Source: Nitrospiraceae bacterium (GTDB lineage Bacteria; Nitrospirota; Nitrospiria; Nitrospirales; Nitrospiraceae). Taken from it: DNA of 64,000 nt. Below the pieces are notes generated by a model, which had not been told where the DNA came from, made no database searches, and worked only from the letters and a program-made list of their open reading frames with translations. Location: assembly GCA_009692155.1 (NCBI GenBank), contig SHZW01000010.1, positions 1 through 64,000 of the forward strand, given 5' to 3'. Within the stretch, counting starts at the first letter, position 1, and every line of letters starts with the position of its first letter. The translations under genes and the position numbers were made by a program. This document shows positions 32,688 to 39,230 of the stretch, piece by piece.

Positions 32688-33035
32688 ATGGTGGAACAAA
32701 GAGAACGGCGGCTGTTCGTGCAGTGCCCCATTTCTATCGAGTGAAATCAAGGAGTTAGCCAGGGGACGCTCTTTAACCTCTCAGCTGGAGGCGGGGCCAT
32801 TGGAAGCGAAGCCTCTGTACAATGTGGAACAATCCTGACGCTGCGTGTACACCTTCCATCCCTGAAGCAGCCGATCGAGGTGGACCGGGCAGAGGTCACT
32901 TGGACGGCCGGTGACGACTTCGGTGTGCAGTTTCTCCAGTTGGGCCCCCAGGAGCGGGAATGCCTGAACCGGGTGATCGCGGACATGCTGCAAAGCATCC
33001 AGAAACAGAAATCCCATCAGGCACAGACCTGCTGA
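32688..33035 (+). pseudogene. PilZ-domain gene with an in-frame TGA
   Basis: The frame from ATG 32688 (AAGGAGGA upstream) encodes RERRLFVQCPISIE, then TGA at 32742-32744. It continues without shift through GTLFNLSAGGGAI, LTLRVHLPSLKQPIEVDRAE and VTWTAGDDFGVQFLQLG to a TGA at 33033. The protein is clearly a PilZ domain, paralogous to the next gene, which has Gly where this one has TGA, so one substitution explains the stop. Either a recent pseudogene or readthrough; selenocysteine is unlikely because the aligned residue is Gly. Confidence 0.85.
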
Positions 33036-33061
33036 GGATTCACAGCCAGGAGGATGTATTG

Positions 33062-33394
33062 ATGGAAGCGCAGCGAGAGCGTCGGTTGTTCGTGCAGTAC
33101 CCCGTTGTCTTCCTGGGGAACCAGGGGGTTGGCGCAGGCAGACTCGTCAATCTTTCAATGAGCGGCGGTGCCATTGAAAGCGGGACGGTTGTACAGCGCG
33201 GCACTGTGCTGACCCTGCGTGTGCACCCGCCGTACCTCCCCCAGCCGATCGCGGTGGACCAGGCCGAGGTCACCTGGACGGCCGGTGACGATTTCGGCGT
33301 ACGGTTCCTCAGCCTCGGAACACGTGACGAGGCGCGCCTCAGCCAACTGATCGCCGGCCTGCAGCAAGAGGCCCACGTGACAGAAGCGGCCTGA
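33062..33394 (+). CDS. PilZ-domain protein
   Basis: 110-residue single-domain PilZ protein, a probable c-di-GMP receptor. It opens with the arginine-rich RERRLFVQYPVVF that matches the RxxxR element, followed by GRLVNLSMSGGAIES (the D/NxSxxG motif), LTLRVHPPYLPQPIAVDQAE and VTWTAGDDFGVRFLSLG. ATG 33062 has AGGAGG 8-13 bases upstream. It is one of five PilZ genes within 6.5 kb and is most similar to its broken neighbour. Confidence 0.85.
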   Translation: MEAQRERRLFVQYPVVFLGNQGVGAGRLVNLSMSGGAIESGTVVQRGTVLTLRVHPPYLPQPIAVDQAEVTWTAGDDFGVRFLSLGTRDEARLSQLIAGLQQEAHVTEAA

Positions 33395-33425
33395 AGCCGC
33401 ACGGCGCCGCGTACCCAAAAATCAT

Positions 33426-33755
33426 ATGCAACTGACGGCTTCCAAACGCTTTCGCGCATGCCTCCCAGTGGTCCTCGCGCGGGACGAGCATCCGGGCGAA
33501 ACCCGCGGGGTCGTGCACAACCTCTCGATCGATGGATGCAAGGTCACCAGCGACACGCGAGTGGAGCCGGGGACCTACCTGTCCCTCCGGTTCCAACTCC
33601 CGGCCCCCCATGCGCCGGTGCAGGTCCGGCTGGCCGCCGTCCGCTGGTCCCAGGAGTGGGACTTCGGCGTCACCTTCCTGAACGTGGAGTACGAGGAGTT
33701 CCAGCGGCTGACCGGTTACCTGGCCGGCCTCGAGACAGCCCACGCGATCCGCTGA
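33426..33755 (+). CDS. PilZ-domain protein
   Basis: 109 residues. The N-terminal SKRFRACLPVVLARDEH has an RxxxR-like element, then GVVHNLSIDGCKVTSDTRVE (DxSxxG-type motif), GTYLSLRFQLP, VRLAAVRWSQEWDFGVTFLN and a C-terminal helix. It should bind c-di-GMP and act through protein contact. It lies 31 bases after the previous PilZ gene and is probably co-transcribed with it. The 520 bases that follow hold only repeats until the vapB-like gene. Confidence 0.82.
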   Translation: MQLTASKRFRACLPVVLARDEHPGETRGVVHNLSIDGCKVTSDTRVEPGTYLSLRFQLPAPHAPVQVRLAAVRWSQEWDFGVTFLNVEYEEFQRLTGYLAGLETAHAIR

Positions 33756-33957
33756 CACATCGCTCCCGAAAACCGCTCCCCTTTGCCAGTCTCGCTTTTC
33801 CCGCAAGTCTCGCGCGTCTTCTCATCTCGTGCCCGTCGCGCACGTCCCGCACATCTGCTAGTCGCGCGAAAACTGCATATGCAATAGACCATGCGCGTCA
33901 GAATCAGCAGAGAGATGGATATAGGGATGGTTTTAATGTTCCGGTCAGTGAGGTGTT

Positions 33958-34107
33958 GACTGTCGTCTCTGGATCTGTCGGATCTGTACTTATCTGTTCA
34001 GTCAGTTTGGCTCGTTCAGTCCAATAAAACAAACCAAACAAACCAGAGAAACCAGATAAACCAGACAGATCAGATAGACCAAATAGACCAGACAGTCCAG
34101 AGAGACA
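33958..34107. repeat. Minisatellite hairpin, word ATCTGT/ACCAGA
   Basis: Arm one (33958-34020) repeats GGATCTGTC/TCTGTTCAGTCAG words. Arm two (34021-34107) repeats ACCAGACAGATCAGATAGAC words complementary to it. An array of TCTCGC/GCACGTCCCGCAC words precedes it (33785-33860). I see no gene between 33756 and 34278. Confidence 0.75.
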
Positions 34108-34215
34108 TTTTTGCAGGCTGACCATCCGCCCTGCGGGTTCGACCCACTAAAGGGCTTCTGACAGCGTTTTCCGCCCACCATCGTTCAGCGTTCATAGTTC
34201 ATCCAGCATGTCTGC

Positions 34216-34244
34216 TTGACCTTCTAGGCGTACAACGATATGCT
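34216..34244 (+). promoter_or_regulatory. Putative promoter of the vapBC-like pair
   Basis: TTGACC at 34216-34221, a 17-base spacer and TATGCT at 34239-34244, placed 35 bases before the antitoxin ATG. Confidence 0.5.
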
Positions 34245-34278
34245 GATCGATTATAAAATAGTAAGTCTGGAGGGAGCG

Positions 34279-34488
34279 ATGGCTACAACGACAATTTCGC
34301 CGAAGTTTCAGATCGTGATTCCCAAAGAGGTTCGGGACAAGCTCCACCTCACGCCTCGGCAGCGGCTACAGGTATTGGAGAAGGGGGGCGTCATTACCCT
34401 GGTGCCCGAAGTGCCACTCAAGTCGCTTCGAGGCCTGCTGAAAGGCATGTCGAAGAGCGATCTCCGCGAGAAGAAAGATCGGCTGTGA
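34279..34488 (+). CDS. AbrB/VapB-type antitoxin
   Basis: 69-residue AbrB-fold protein: ATTTISPKFQIVIPKEVRDK and LTPRQRLQVLEKGGVITLVP form the DNA-binding swapped-hairpin, followed by a toxin-binding tail (LRGLLKGMSKSDLREKKDRL). ATG 34279 is preceded by GGAGGG. The toxin GTG overlaps its stop by four bases. It likely represses its own promoter. Confidence 0.88.
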   Translation: MATTTISPKFQIVIPKEVRDKLHLTPRQRLQVLEKGGVITLVPEVPLKSLRGLLKGMSKSDLREKKDRL

Positions 34489-34856
34489 AGCTCCTCATGG
34501 ATTCGAGCGGCTGGATCGAGTTTTTTACCGGGGGGCCGCTGGCAGACCGATACGCCGGCTATCTGACTCCTCAACAGGAAGTCGTCACGCCGACGATTGT
34601 CCTGTATGAGGTCTACAAAAAGATCAAGCGTGAGCGTGGAGAAGAAACCGCGGTGCTGTTTGCCGGCCGGCTCAATGCGACGCACGTGATCCCGCTCACG
34701 GAATCCATTGCCTTACTGGCGGCCGATCTAAGCTTGAAGCATGGCCTCGCCATGGCGGATGCGATCGTGTATGCCACAGCTCGTGATCAAGAGGCGCAAC
34801 TGGTGACCGGGGATGCAGACCTCAAGGATTTTCCAGGCGTGGTCTATGTGAAGTGA
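34485..34856 (+). CDS. VapC-type PIN-domain toxin
   Basis: 123-residue PIN-domain ribonuclease. Acidic residues typical of the Mg site are visible: LLMDSSGWIEFF (first Asp), VLYEVYKKIKRE (Glu), GLAMADAIVYATA (Asp) and LVTGDADLKDF (last Asp). It would cleave tRNA or rRNA when the antitoxin decays. GTG start within the antitoxin stop (GTGA). A hairpin repeat begins immediately after its stop. Confidence 0.92.
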   Translation: MKLLMDSSGWIEFFTGGPLADRYAGYLTPQQEVVTPTIVLYEVYKKIKRERGEETAVLFAGRLNATHVIPLTESIALLAADLSLKHGLAMADAIVYATARDQEAQLVTGDADLKDFPGVVYVK

Positions 34857-34860
34857 CGCG

Positions 34861-34967
34861 TGGTCTGTTCAGTCTGTCTTGTCTGTTCTGTCTGTCCTGC
34901 CCGACCAACTAGACAAACCAGAAAAACCAGACAAACGAAACGAACCAGACCAACCAAACAAACGAGG
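34861..34967. repeat. Minisatellite hairpin, word GTCTGT/CCAGACAAAC
   Basis: Arm 34861-34900 (GTCTGTTCAGTCTGTCTTG and so on) is complementary to arm 34903-34967 (ACCAGACAAACGAAACGAAC). It starts four bases after the vapC-like stop. Confidence 0.75.
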
Positions 34968-34989
34968 CAACCTTCCCGTGCAATGCGTG

Positions 34990-35150
34990 AAGGGAAGGGC
35001 GAGCTGGCGGCATGGTTTCCCTTCTGTGCTCGCGCAACGCGCGATGGAGGAAGGTGAGCGGCGGCTTGGTCTCCTCCAACTGCGCGCGTCGAAGGAGCAC
35101 CGTCCTCGTATGCGCCTTCCGCGAGCAAGGAGGAGACCAAGCTGCCGGCT
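34990..35150. repeat. Dispersed palindromic element, copy 2
   Basis: Contains the core GTGCTCGCGCAACGCGCG (35026-35043) and an inverted pair GGCGGCTTGGTCTCCTCC (35060-35077) with GGAGGAGACCAAGCTGCC (35129-35146), 17 of 18 pairs. Related to the elements near 23.05 kb and 52.08 kb. Confidence 0.65.
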
Positions 35151-35210
35151 CAGATTTCACCGGTCCATTCCGTCGCACTGACACTATGCTTTGCGTAGTC
35201 TAATTTCCCC

Positions 35211-35453
35211 ATGAATCGCCATCCCGGAGCGCCCATCTCCCATCCCCGCGACCCATTGCACGGGATCACGCTGGAGACCATCGTCAGTCAACTGGTCGAG
35301 CGGTATGGGTGGGCCGAGATGGGGCGTCGCATCCCGGTCCGCTGTTTCCTCCACGACCCGAGCGTGAAGTCCAGTCTCACGTTTCTGCGGAAAACACCCT
35401 GGGCGCGCAAGAGGGTCGAAGGATGGTTCATCGCGAAGATATTGAAGAAATGA
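35211..35453 (+). CDS. VF530-family (DUF2132) DNA-binding protein
   Basis: 80-residue small protein matching the VF530/DUF2132 family almost throughout: [54 protein letters not shown] and EGWFIAKIL. The family structure is a helical domain described as DNA binding; its cellular role is unclear. It is a single gene between a repeat and a zwf fragment. Confidence 0.88.
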   Translation: MNRHPGAPISHPRDPLHGITLETIVSQLVERYGWAEMGRRIPVRCFLHDPSVKSSLTFLRKTPWARKRVEGWFIAKILKK

Positions 35454-35503
35454 AGTGCAATGGCATCACTGGTGTCTCCCACAGGCTTCTCTGTTATAAT
35501 GAG

Positions 35504-35803
35504 CCCGCTGTGGCCGTGCGCGTCGGCACGGTGGACATGGAGTTTCAGTACTCCAAGTATTTCGGCAATGCGCCCAGCACCGGCTACGAGACGCTGTTGC
35601 ACGATTGCCTGGTCGGTGACGCCACGCTCTTTCAGCGAGCCGACAACGTGGAAGCGGGGTGGGGTGTCGTGGAGCCGATCCTGGAGGTCTGGAAAGGGCT
35701 TCCCCCCAAGGGGGTGCCCCTGTACCAGGCGGGGAGCTGGGGACCAGCCGAAGCAGACGACTTGCTCGCGCGCGAGGGGCGGCACTGGAGAAACCCGGCT
35801 TGA
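35504..35803 (+). pseudogene. C-terminal remnant of glucose-6-phosphate dehydrogenase
   Basis: About 100 codons match the C-terminus of G6[62 protein letters not shown] and [20 protein letters not shown]. The Rossmann domain and the catalytic His region are missing; homology begins abruptly near 35504, where upstream sequence is unrelated. This is a 5'-truncated gene fragment and cannot be an enzyme. It may mark a deletion or recombination joint. A functional zwf should lie elsewhere if the oxidative pentose phosphate pathway is used. Confidence 0.85.
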
Positions 35804-36013
35804 GAGAAGCCATCGGGGCCCTTCTTCCTTCCGCCATGCGGACACCCCTGCGGACGTGAAGCGTGATGCGTGAAACGTGTGAAGCCTGCCTAGAGCGCAA
35901 GTGAGAAGTAACAATTAGAAGACCAGCCCCCAGGCTACCCACGCTCATTTCGGGAGACCCGCACATCAGAGCGAAGATAGTCTATACTCAGTACCAAAGA
36001 AGGAGACATCACT

Positions 36014-36340
36014 ATGGGAATGCAACCGTTACAGGATTGGGTACTGATCGAACCGGCGGAGGCCAAGGAACAGACTGCCGGGGGGATGTTCATCCCCGAC
36101 ACGGCCAAGGAAAAACCTGTCGAAGGGAAGGTCCTGGCCGTGGGGACGGGACGCTGGGAAACACTGGAAAAGAAGCGGGGAAGCAAACCCACAGGGAAAG
36201 AGGAAAAGGTCTTCAAGCCCACGGTCCTCAAACCGGGCGACCAGGTCCTCTACGAGAAATACGGAACGACCCCACTCGATCTGGACGATAAGGAACTCGT
36301 TCTCGTCCGCGAGTCCGACGTCCTGGGCTGGAACAACTAA
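36014..36340 (+). CDS. groES: GroES-type co-chaperonin
   Basis: 108-residue Cpn10 protein capping the GroEL folding chamber. Motifs: MQPLQDWVLIEPAEAKEQTA, the mobile loop GGMFIPDTAKEKPVEGKVLA, VLKPGDQVLYEKYG and ELVLVRESDVLGW. It has a loop of about 10 extra residues (ETLEKKRGSKPTGKEEKVFK) between the usual strands. No groEL follows; the next gene is unrelated, so this is an orphan or second copy. AAGGAGA precedes the ATG, and a -10-like TATACT lies at 35983-35988. No CIRCE element is seen. Confidence 0.92.
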   Translation: MGMQPLQDWVLIEPAEAKEQTAGGMFIPDTAKEKPVEGKVLAVGTGRWETLEKKRGSKPTGKEEKVFKPTVLKPGDQVLYEKYGTTPLDLDDKELVLVRESDVLGWNN

Positions 36341-36443
36341 CGCAGCGAAAGATATTGGAGTTAGAGTACTTTTCGGTGCTGTATCGACCGTTGAATCGCA
36401 CGCTGGACCGCTTGTTCCGTGCACGACTGAAGGAGATGCCCCG

Positions 36444-36941
36444 ATGAAAGAAGAGAACGACTCACAGTTACAAACCCTGATGCAGAATTTTGAACAGAGG
36501 CTGGCGAAGTCCAGGGACGCCAAGGACCGGCAACAATCCGAAGCCGATGCCTTCTACCTGGAGTTCAGGCGGGTCCGGACGGAGGTCATTCGCCCGGTGA
36601 TGGACGATATCGGCAATCAGCTCAAGGCCAAGGGCCATTCGGTTGAAATCGCGGAAGTCGGCGACGAACGGAGCAAGCGGGATTCCAAAATCACCCTGCG
36701 TGTCGCGATCGGCGGCGTGCCCAATTCCTCCTATTTCCCCGAAAACACGGCGATGGTGTCTTTTTGTCACTCGGGACACACGTCCGTCTCCATTCAAGCG
36801 AGCACGCCTTCCCAGAGCAAGAGCGAATTTTCGGGATCGCGCGGCATTCTTGCGCTCACTGAAATCACGACTGATCTGGTGGAGAAAAAAATCCTCGAGG
36901 TGCTCGAAGAAGTGTTTGCCCAAGGAGCGAAGCGGGGCTGA
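36444..36941 (+). CDS. Hypothetical protein, about 165 aa
   Basis: Cytoplasmic protein with an N-terminal coiled-coil-like helix (QLQTLMQNFEQRLAKSRDAK, residues 8-45). A mixed domain follows (IGNQLKAKGHSVEIAEVGDE, SKITLRVAIGGVPNSSYFPE, MVSFCHSGHTSVSIQAST) and a final helix (LVEKKILEVLEEVFAQ). No family recognised. It starts 103 bases after groES with GGAG upstream. Confidence 0.68.
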   Translation: MKEENDSQLQTLMQNFEQRLAKSRDAKDRQQSEADAFYLEFRRVRTEVIRPVMDDIGNQLKAKGHSVEIAEVGDERSKRDSKITLRVAIGGVPNSSYFPENTAMVSFCHSGHTSVSIQASTPSQSKSEFSGSRGILALTEITTDLVEKKILEVLEEVFAQGAKRG

Positions 36942-37019
36942 CGGAGCCCCGGACGCCATCACACAGGTAGAAGAAAGAGGGACATTCTCCTTTGCCCCGA
37001 CCCGCCGTCCGACCATTCC

Positions 37020-37610
37020 ATGCGAACGCCAGTGCTGACATCTCGCACGCTCGTCTTCAATAAGCCTTATGGGGTGCTCCCCTGCTTTACCGATCCGGCG
37101 GGACGGCCGACGCTGACTGATTTTGTGGCGGTTCCGGGGGTCTATGCCGCCGGTCGCCTGGATCGGGATAGCGAGGGGCTGATGGTGCTGACGTCGGATG
37201 GCGCCCTGGCGCATTACATCACCGACCCGCGGCATCACCTTCCCAAGGTCTACCTGGCCCAGGTGGAGCGCGTGCCGGACGACGCGGCGGTGGGGCGGCT
37301 GAGGCAGGGTGTCCTGCTCAAGGGCGCCAGCACGAGGCCTGCGGAGGTGCTGGTGCTGTCGGAGGCGCCGGCGCTTCCCGATCGTCCTGTGCCGATCCGG
37401 TTCCGCAAGTCCGTGCCGACCGCCTGGCTGCAGATCACGTTGCGCGAGGGGATGAACCGGCAGGTGCGGCGGATGACGGCCGCGGTGGGACATCCAACGG
37501 TCCGGCTCATTCGGATTGCGATGGGGCCGGTGGTGCTGGGAGACCTCCAGCCCGGCCAGTGGCGTGAATTAACGAGCCGCGAGATCGAGCAGATCTACGC
37601 GGTGAAGTAG
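37020..37610 (+). CDS. rluE: Pseudouridine synthase, RluE type
   Basis: RsuA/RluE-family enzyme of 196 residues, expected to modify 23S rRNA (E. coli position 2457). It lacks the S4 domain, as RluE does. Motifs: TLVFNKPYGVLPCFTD, AAGRLDRDSEGLMVLTSDG with the catalytic Asp, KVYLAQVERVP, LREGMNRQVRRMTAAVGHPT and LIRIAMGPVVLGDL. It is the second RsuA-family gene in the window after rluF. Confidence 0.92.
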   Translation: MRTPVLTSRTLVFNKPYGVLPCFTDPAGRPTLTDFVAVPGVYAAGRLDRDSEGLMVLTSDGALAHYITDPRHHLPKVYLAQVERVPDDAAVGRLRQGVLLKGASTRPAEVLVLSEAPALPDRPVPIRFRKSVPTAWLQITLREGMNRQVRRMTAAVGHPTVRLIRIAMGPVVLGDLQPGQWRELTSREIEQIYAVK

Positions 37611-37716
37611 CGGGGACAGGCTCCTCTGCCCGTGCCGGCTGTGTTTCTTGACTTCCCGCCTGGGTGGGCTTAAATTTATCAACGTACAGTGTGGTCAATC
37701 TTCCAGGATGTGACGA

Positions 37717-38085
37717 ATGGCTGAACAAGAGCATGGGCGAGGCGCGGTTTCGGCGGAACACACGCGCGAGCGGCGCATAGTGGTCAAAGCCCCCGTGTCG
37801 TTCGAAGGGAAGTCCGGGACAGGGAAGGGGACCACGTTCAACCTTTCCCTCAACGGTTGTGCCCTGGAAAGCATTGCAGGTGTCAGCATGGATGCCACGA
37901 TTAAACTGAGTCTGCACATCCCGACCGACAAGAAGCCGGTGACAGTGGGCCGGGCGAAAGTGACCTGGACGGCAGGGAACGATGTCGGTGTCGAGTTTCT
38001 GAACATGAACGAGACCGGAAAGACGCGCCTGCGAAACTATCTCGACAGGCTCCTCAAGAACTCCTCCCCAACCAGGAAGTCCTGA
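37717..38085 (+). CDS. PilZ-domain protein
   Basis: 122 residues: HTRERRIVVKAPVSFEGKSG holds the Arg-rich c-di-GMP element, TTFNLSLNGCALESIAG the NxSxxG motif, followed by LHIPTDKKPVTVGRAKVTW and TAGNDVGVEFLNMN. It should act as a c-di-GMP effector. AGGA precedes the ATG. It is part of the PilZ paralogue group in this region (32.7-39.2 kb). Confidence 0.85.
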   Translation: MAEQEHGRGAVSAEHTRERRIVVKAPVSFEGKSGTGKGTTFNLSLNGCALESIAGVSMDATIKLSLHIPTDKKPVTVGRAKVTWTAGNDVGVEFLNMNETGKTRLRNYLDRLLKNSSPTRKS

Positions 38086-38102
38086 TCGCGCTCTTGGAAA
38101 TT

Positions 38103-38125
38103 GAAACGGTGCCAGACCCCGTTTC
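38103..38125. repeat. GAAACGG hairpin, copy 1
   Basis: GAAACGG (38103-38109) pairs with CCGTTTC (38119-38125) after the PilZ stop. It is followed to 38200 by alternating CCCTCTG and CAGAGGG words (for example CTCAGAGGGAAAA, CCCAGAGGGG) that could extend the fold. Confidence 0.5.
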
Positions 38126-38273
38126 CCCCTCTGTGGATATCCTCAGAGGGAAAAATAACTGTTTTTGCCCAGAGGGGATTGACTTTTCCCTCTGGTTGCC
38201 TCATTCTCCGCGTCAACTGCACGGGATGTGCGGTGCGATTGACCCCCACAATAATTGAAAGGAGACCCTCACA

Positions 38274-38540
38274 ATGGCCAAGACGAAGAGAAAGCCGAGT
38301 GCCGCATTCATGAAACCGGTGACCCCCAGCGCCAATCTCGGCGCGGTGATCGGCAACAAAGCGATGCCGCGCACCGAAGTGACCAAGAAGATCTGGCAGT
38401 ACATCAAGCGCCACAAGCTGCAGGATAAGAAGAACAGGCGCATGATCAATGCGGACGAGGCGCTCAAGGCGGTATTCGGCGGCAAGAAGCAAGTCAACAT
38501 GTTCGAGATGACGAAACTCGTCAGCCGTCAGCTGAAGTAG
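38274..38540 (+). CDS. SWIB/MDM2-domain protein
   Basis: 88-residue protein with a basic N-terminal tail (AKTKRKPSAAFMKPVTPS) and a SWIB domain: NLGAVIGNKAMPRTEVTKKI, IWQYIKRHKLQDKKNRRMIN and LKAVFGGKKQVNMFEMTKLV. The fold is best known in eukaryotic chromatin remodellers; bacterial stand-alone forms are common in Chlamydiae, Nitrospirae and others and may bind DNA or topoisomerase. AAGGAGA precedes the ATG. Confidence 0.92.
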   Translation: MAKTKRKPSAAFMKPVTPSANLGAVIGNKAMPRTEVTKKIWQYIKRHKLQDKKNRRMINADEALKAVFGGKKQVNMFEMTKLVSRQLK

Positions 38541-38595
38541 TTCGTCAGTCAGTCCATAGACACGAGACGCCTGCCTGGGCGTCTGTGGCAAGCAC

Positions 38596-38639
38596 GAAAC
38601 GGTGTCGCGCACCATGGAAGTGGTGTCCGGCACCGTTTC
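38596..38639. repeat. GAAACGGTG hairpin, copy 2
   Basis: GAAACGGTG (38596-38604) pairs with CACCGTTTC (38631-38639), with inner GCACC/GGTGT pairing. It lies between the SWIB gene and the frameshifted PilZ gene. Confidence 0.55.
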
Positions 38640-38664
38640 TGTTCAGGGGGCGTGGGATTTCGTC

Positions 38665-39155
38665 ATGGCGCCAGACAAGCCGGAACTGCTGCAGGCCTTT
38701 TTTACCAAGGGCGTTTTTCTCGGCGCCTGCCCCGCGTGCCTGGCGTCGCATAATTTCGCGCCTGCGGAATTCACGAGCAAGACGATCGCCTACACCTGTG
38801 CGTGTGGCCGCTCCTATACCGTCCTGCCGCTGGGACTGCGCGGCGGCCAGCGCAAGGTGGTTAATGTACCCGGTTCCCTGTCGTGGAATTCAGCCAAGGG
38901 GCCGGTGCGCGTGCCATGCCTGCTGCGGGATATTTCCACCAAAGGGGTCGGCATCACGATCGACGCGATGAACGCCGAGTTGACCGAGACCCGTAGCTCC
39001 GGGTCAAGCTGGACGACGCCAGGAAGACGACGCTGCTGCTGCCCTGCACGGTGCGCCGGAAGCAGAAAGCGGGCGGCCAGTTCCTGCTCGGGCTGGAATT
39101 CAAACAGCTGGATCTCGATTCCGAGTCCGCGCTCGCGCGCTACCTATCGCAGTAG
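38665..39155 (+). pseudogene. Frameshifted zinc-ribbon plus PilZ protein
   Basis: The first frame gives a zinc-ribbon-like segment (GACPACLASHNFAP, YTCACGRSYTV), then a PilZ start (GPVRVPCLLRDISTKGVGIT). After about 38995 the frame is lost. The second half continues in another frame: RVKLDDARKTTLLLPCTVRR, GGQFLLGLEFKQLDLDSESA, ending RYLSQ at 39155. Restoring one base near 38998 gives a complete protein of about 164 residues. Either a fresh pseudogene or an indel in the assembly. The N-terminal metal-binding addition sets it apart from its PilZ neighbours. Confidence 0.7.
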
Positions 39156-39187
39156 GGCGCAAGAGGATCGCTGGCAGGCAATCGCAG

Positions 39188-39222
39188 GGTGTCAGGCACC
39201 GTGCGGAAGGGTGCCTGACACC
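39188..39222. terminator. Hairpin, possible terminator
   Basis: Perfect 13-base stem GGTGTCAGGCACC (39188-39200) and GGTGCCTGACACC (39210-39222) with a nine-base loop, between the convergent PilZ and ABC exporter genes. Related in sequence to the GAAACGGTG hairpins upstream. Confidence 0.65.
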
Positions 39223-39230
39223 GTTCTTGC

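Noticed and set aside
32742-32744. TGA as selenocysteine in the PilZ gene
   Set aside because: The paralogue has Gly, PilZ proteins do not use Sec, and I see no convincing stem-loop directly after the codon.
32380-34967. Repeat arrays considered as CRISPR
   Set aside because: Words are 5-10 bases, degenerate and contiguous, with no constant-length spacers and no cas genes nearby.
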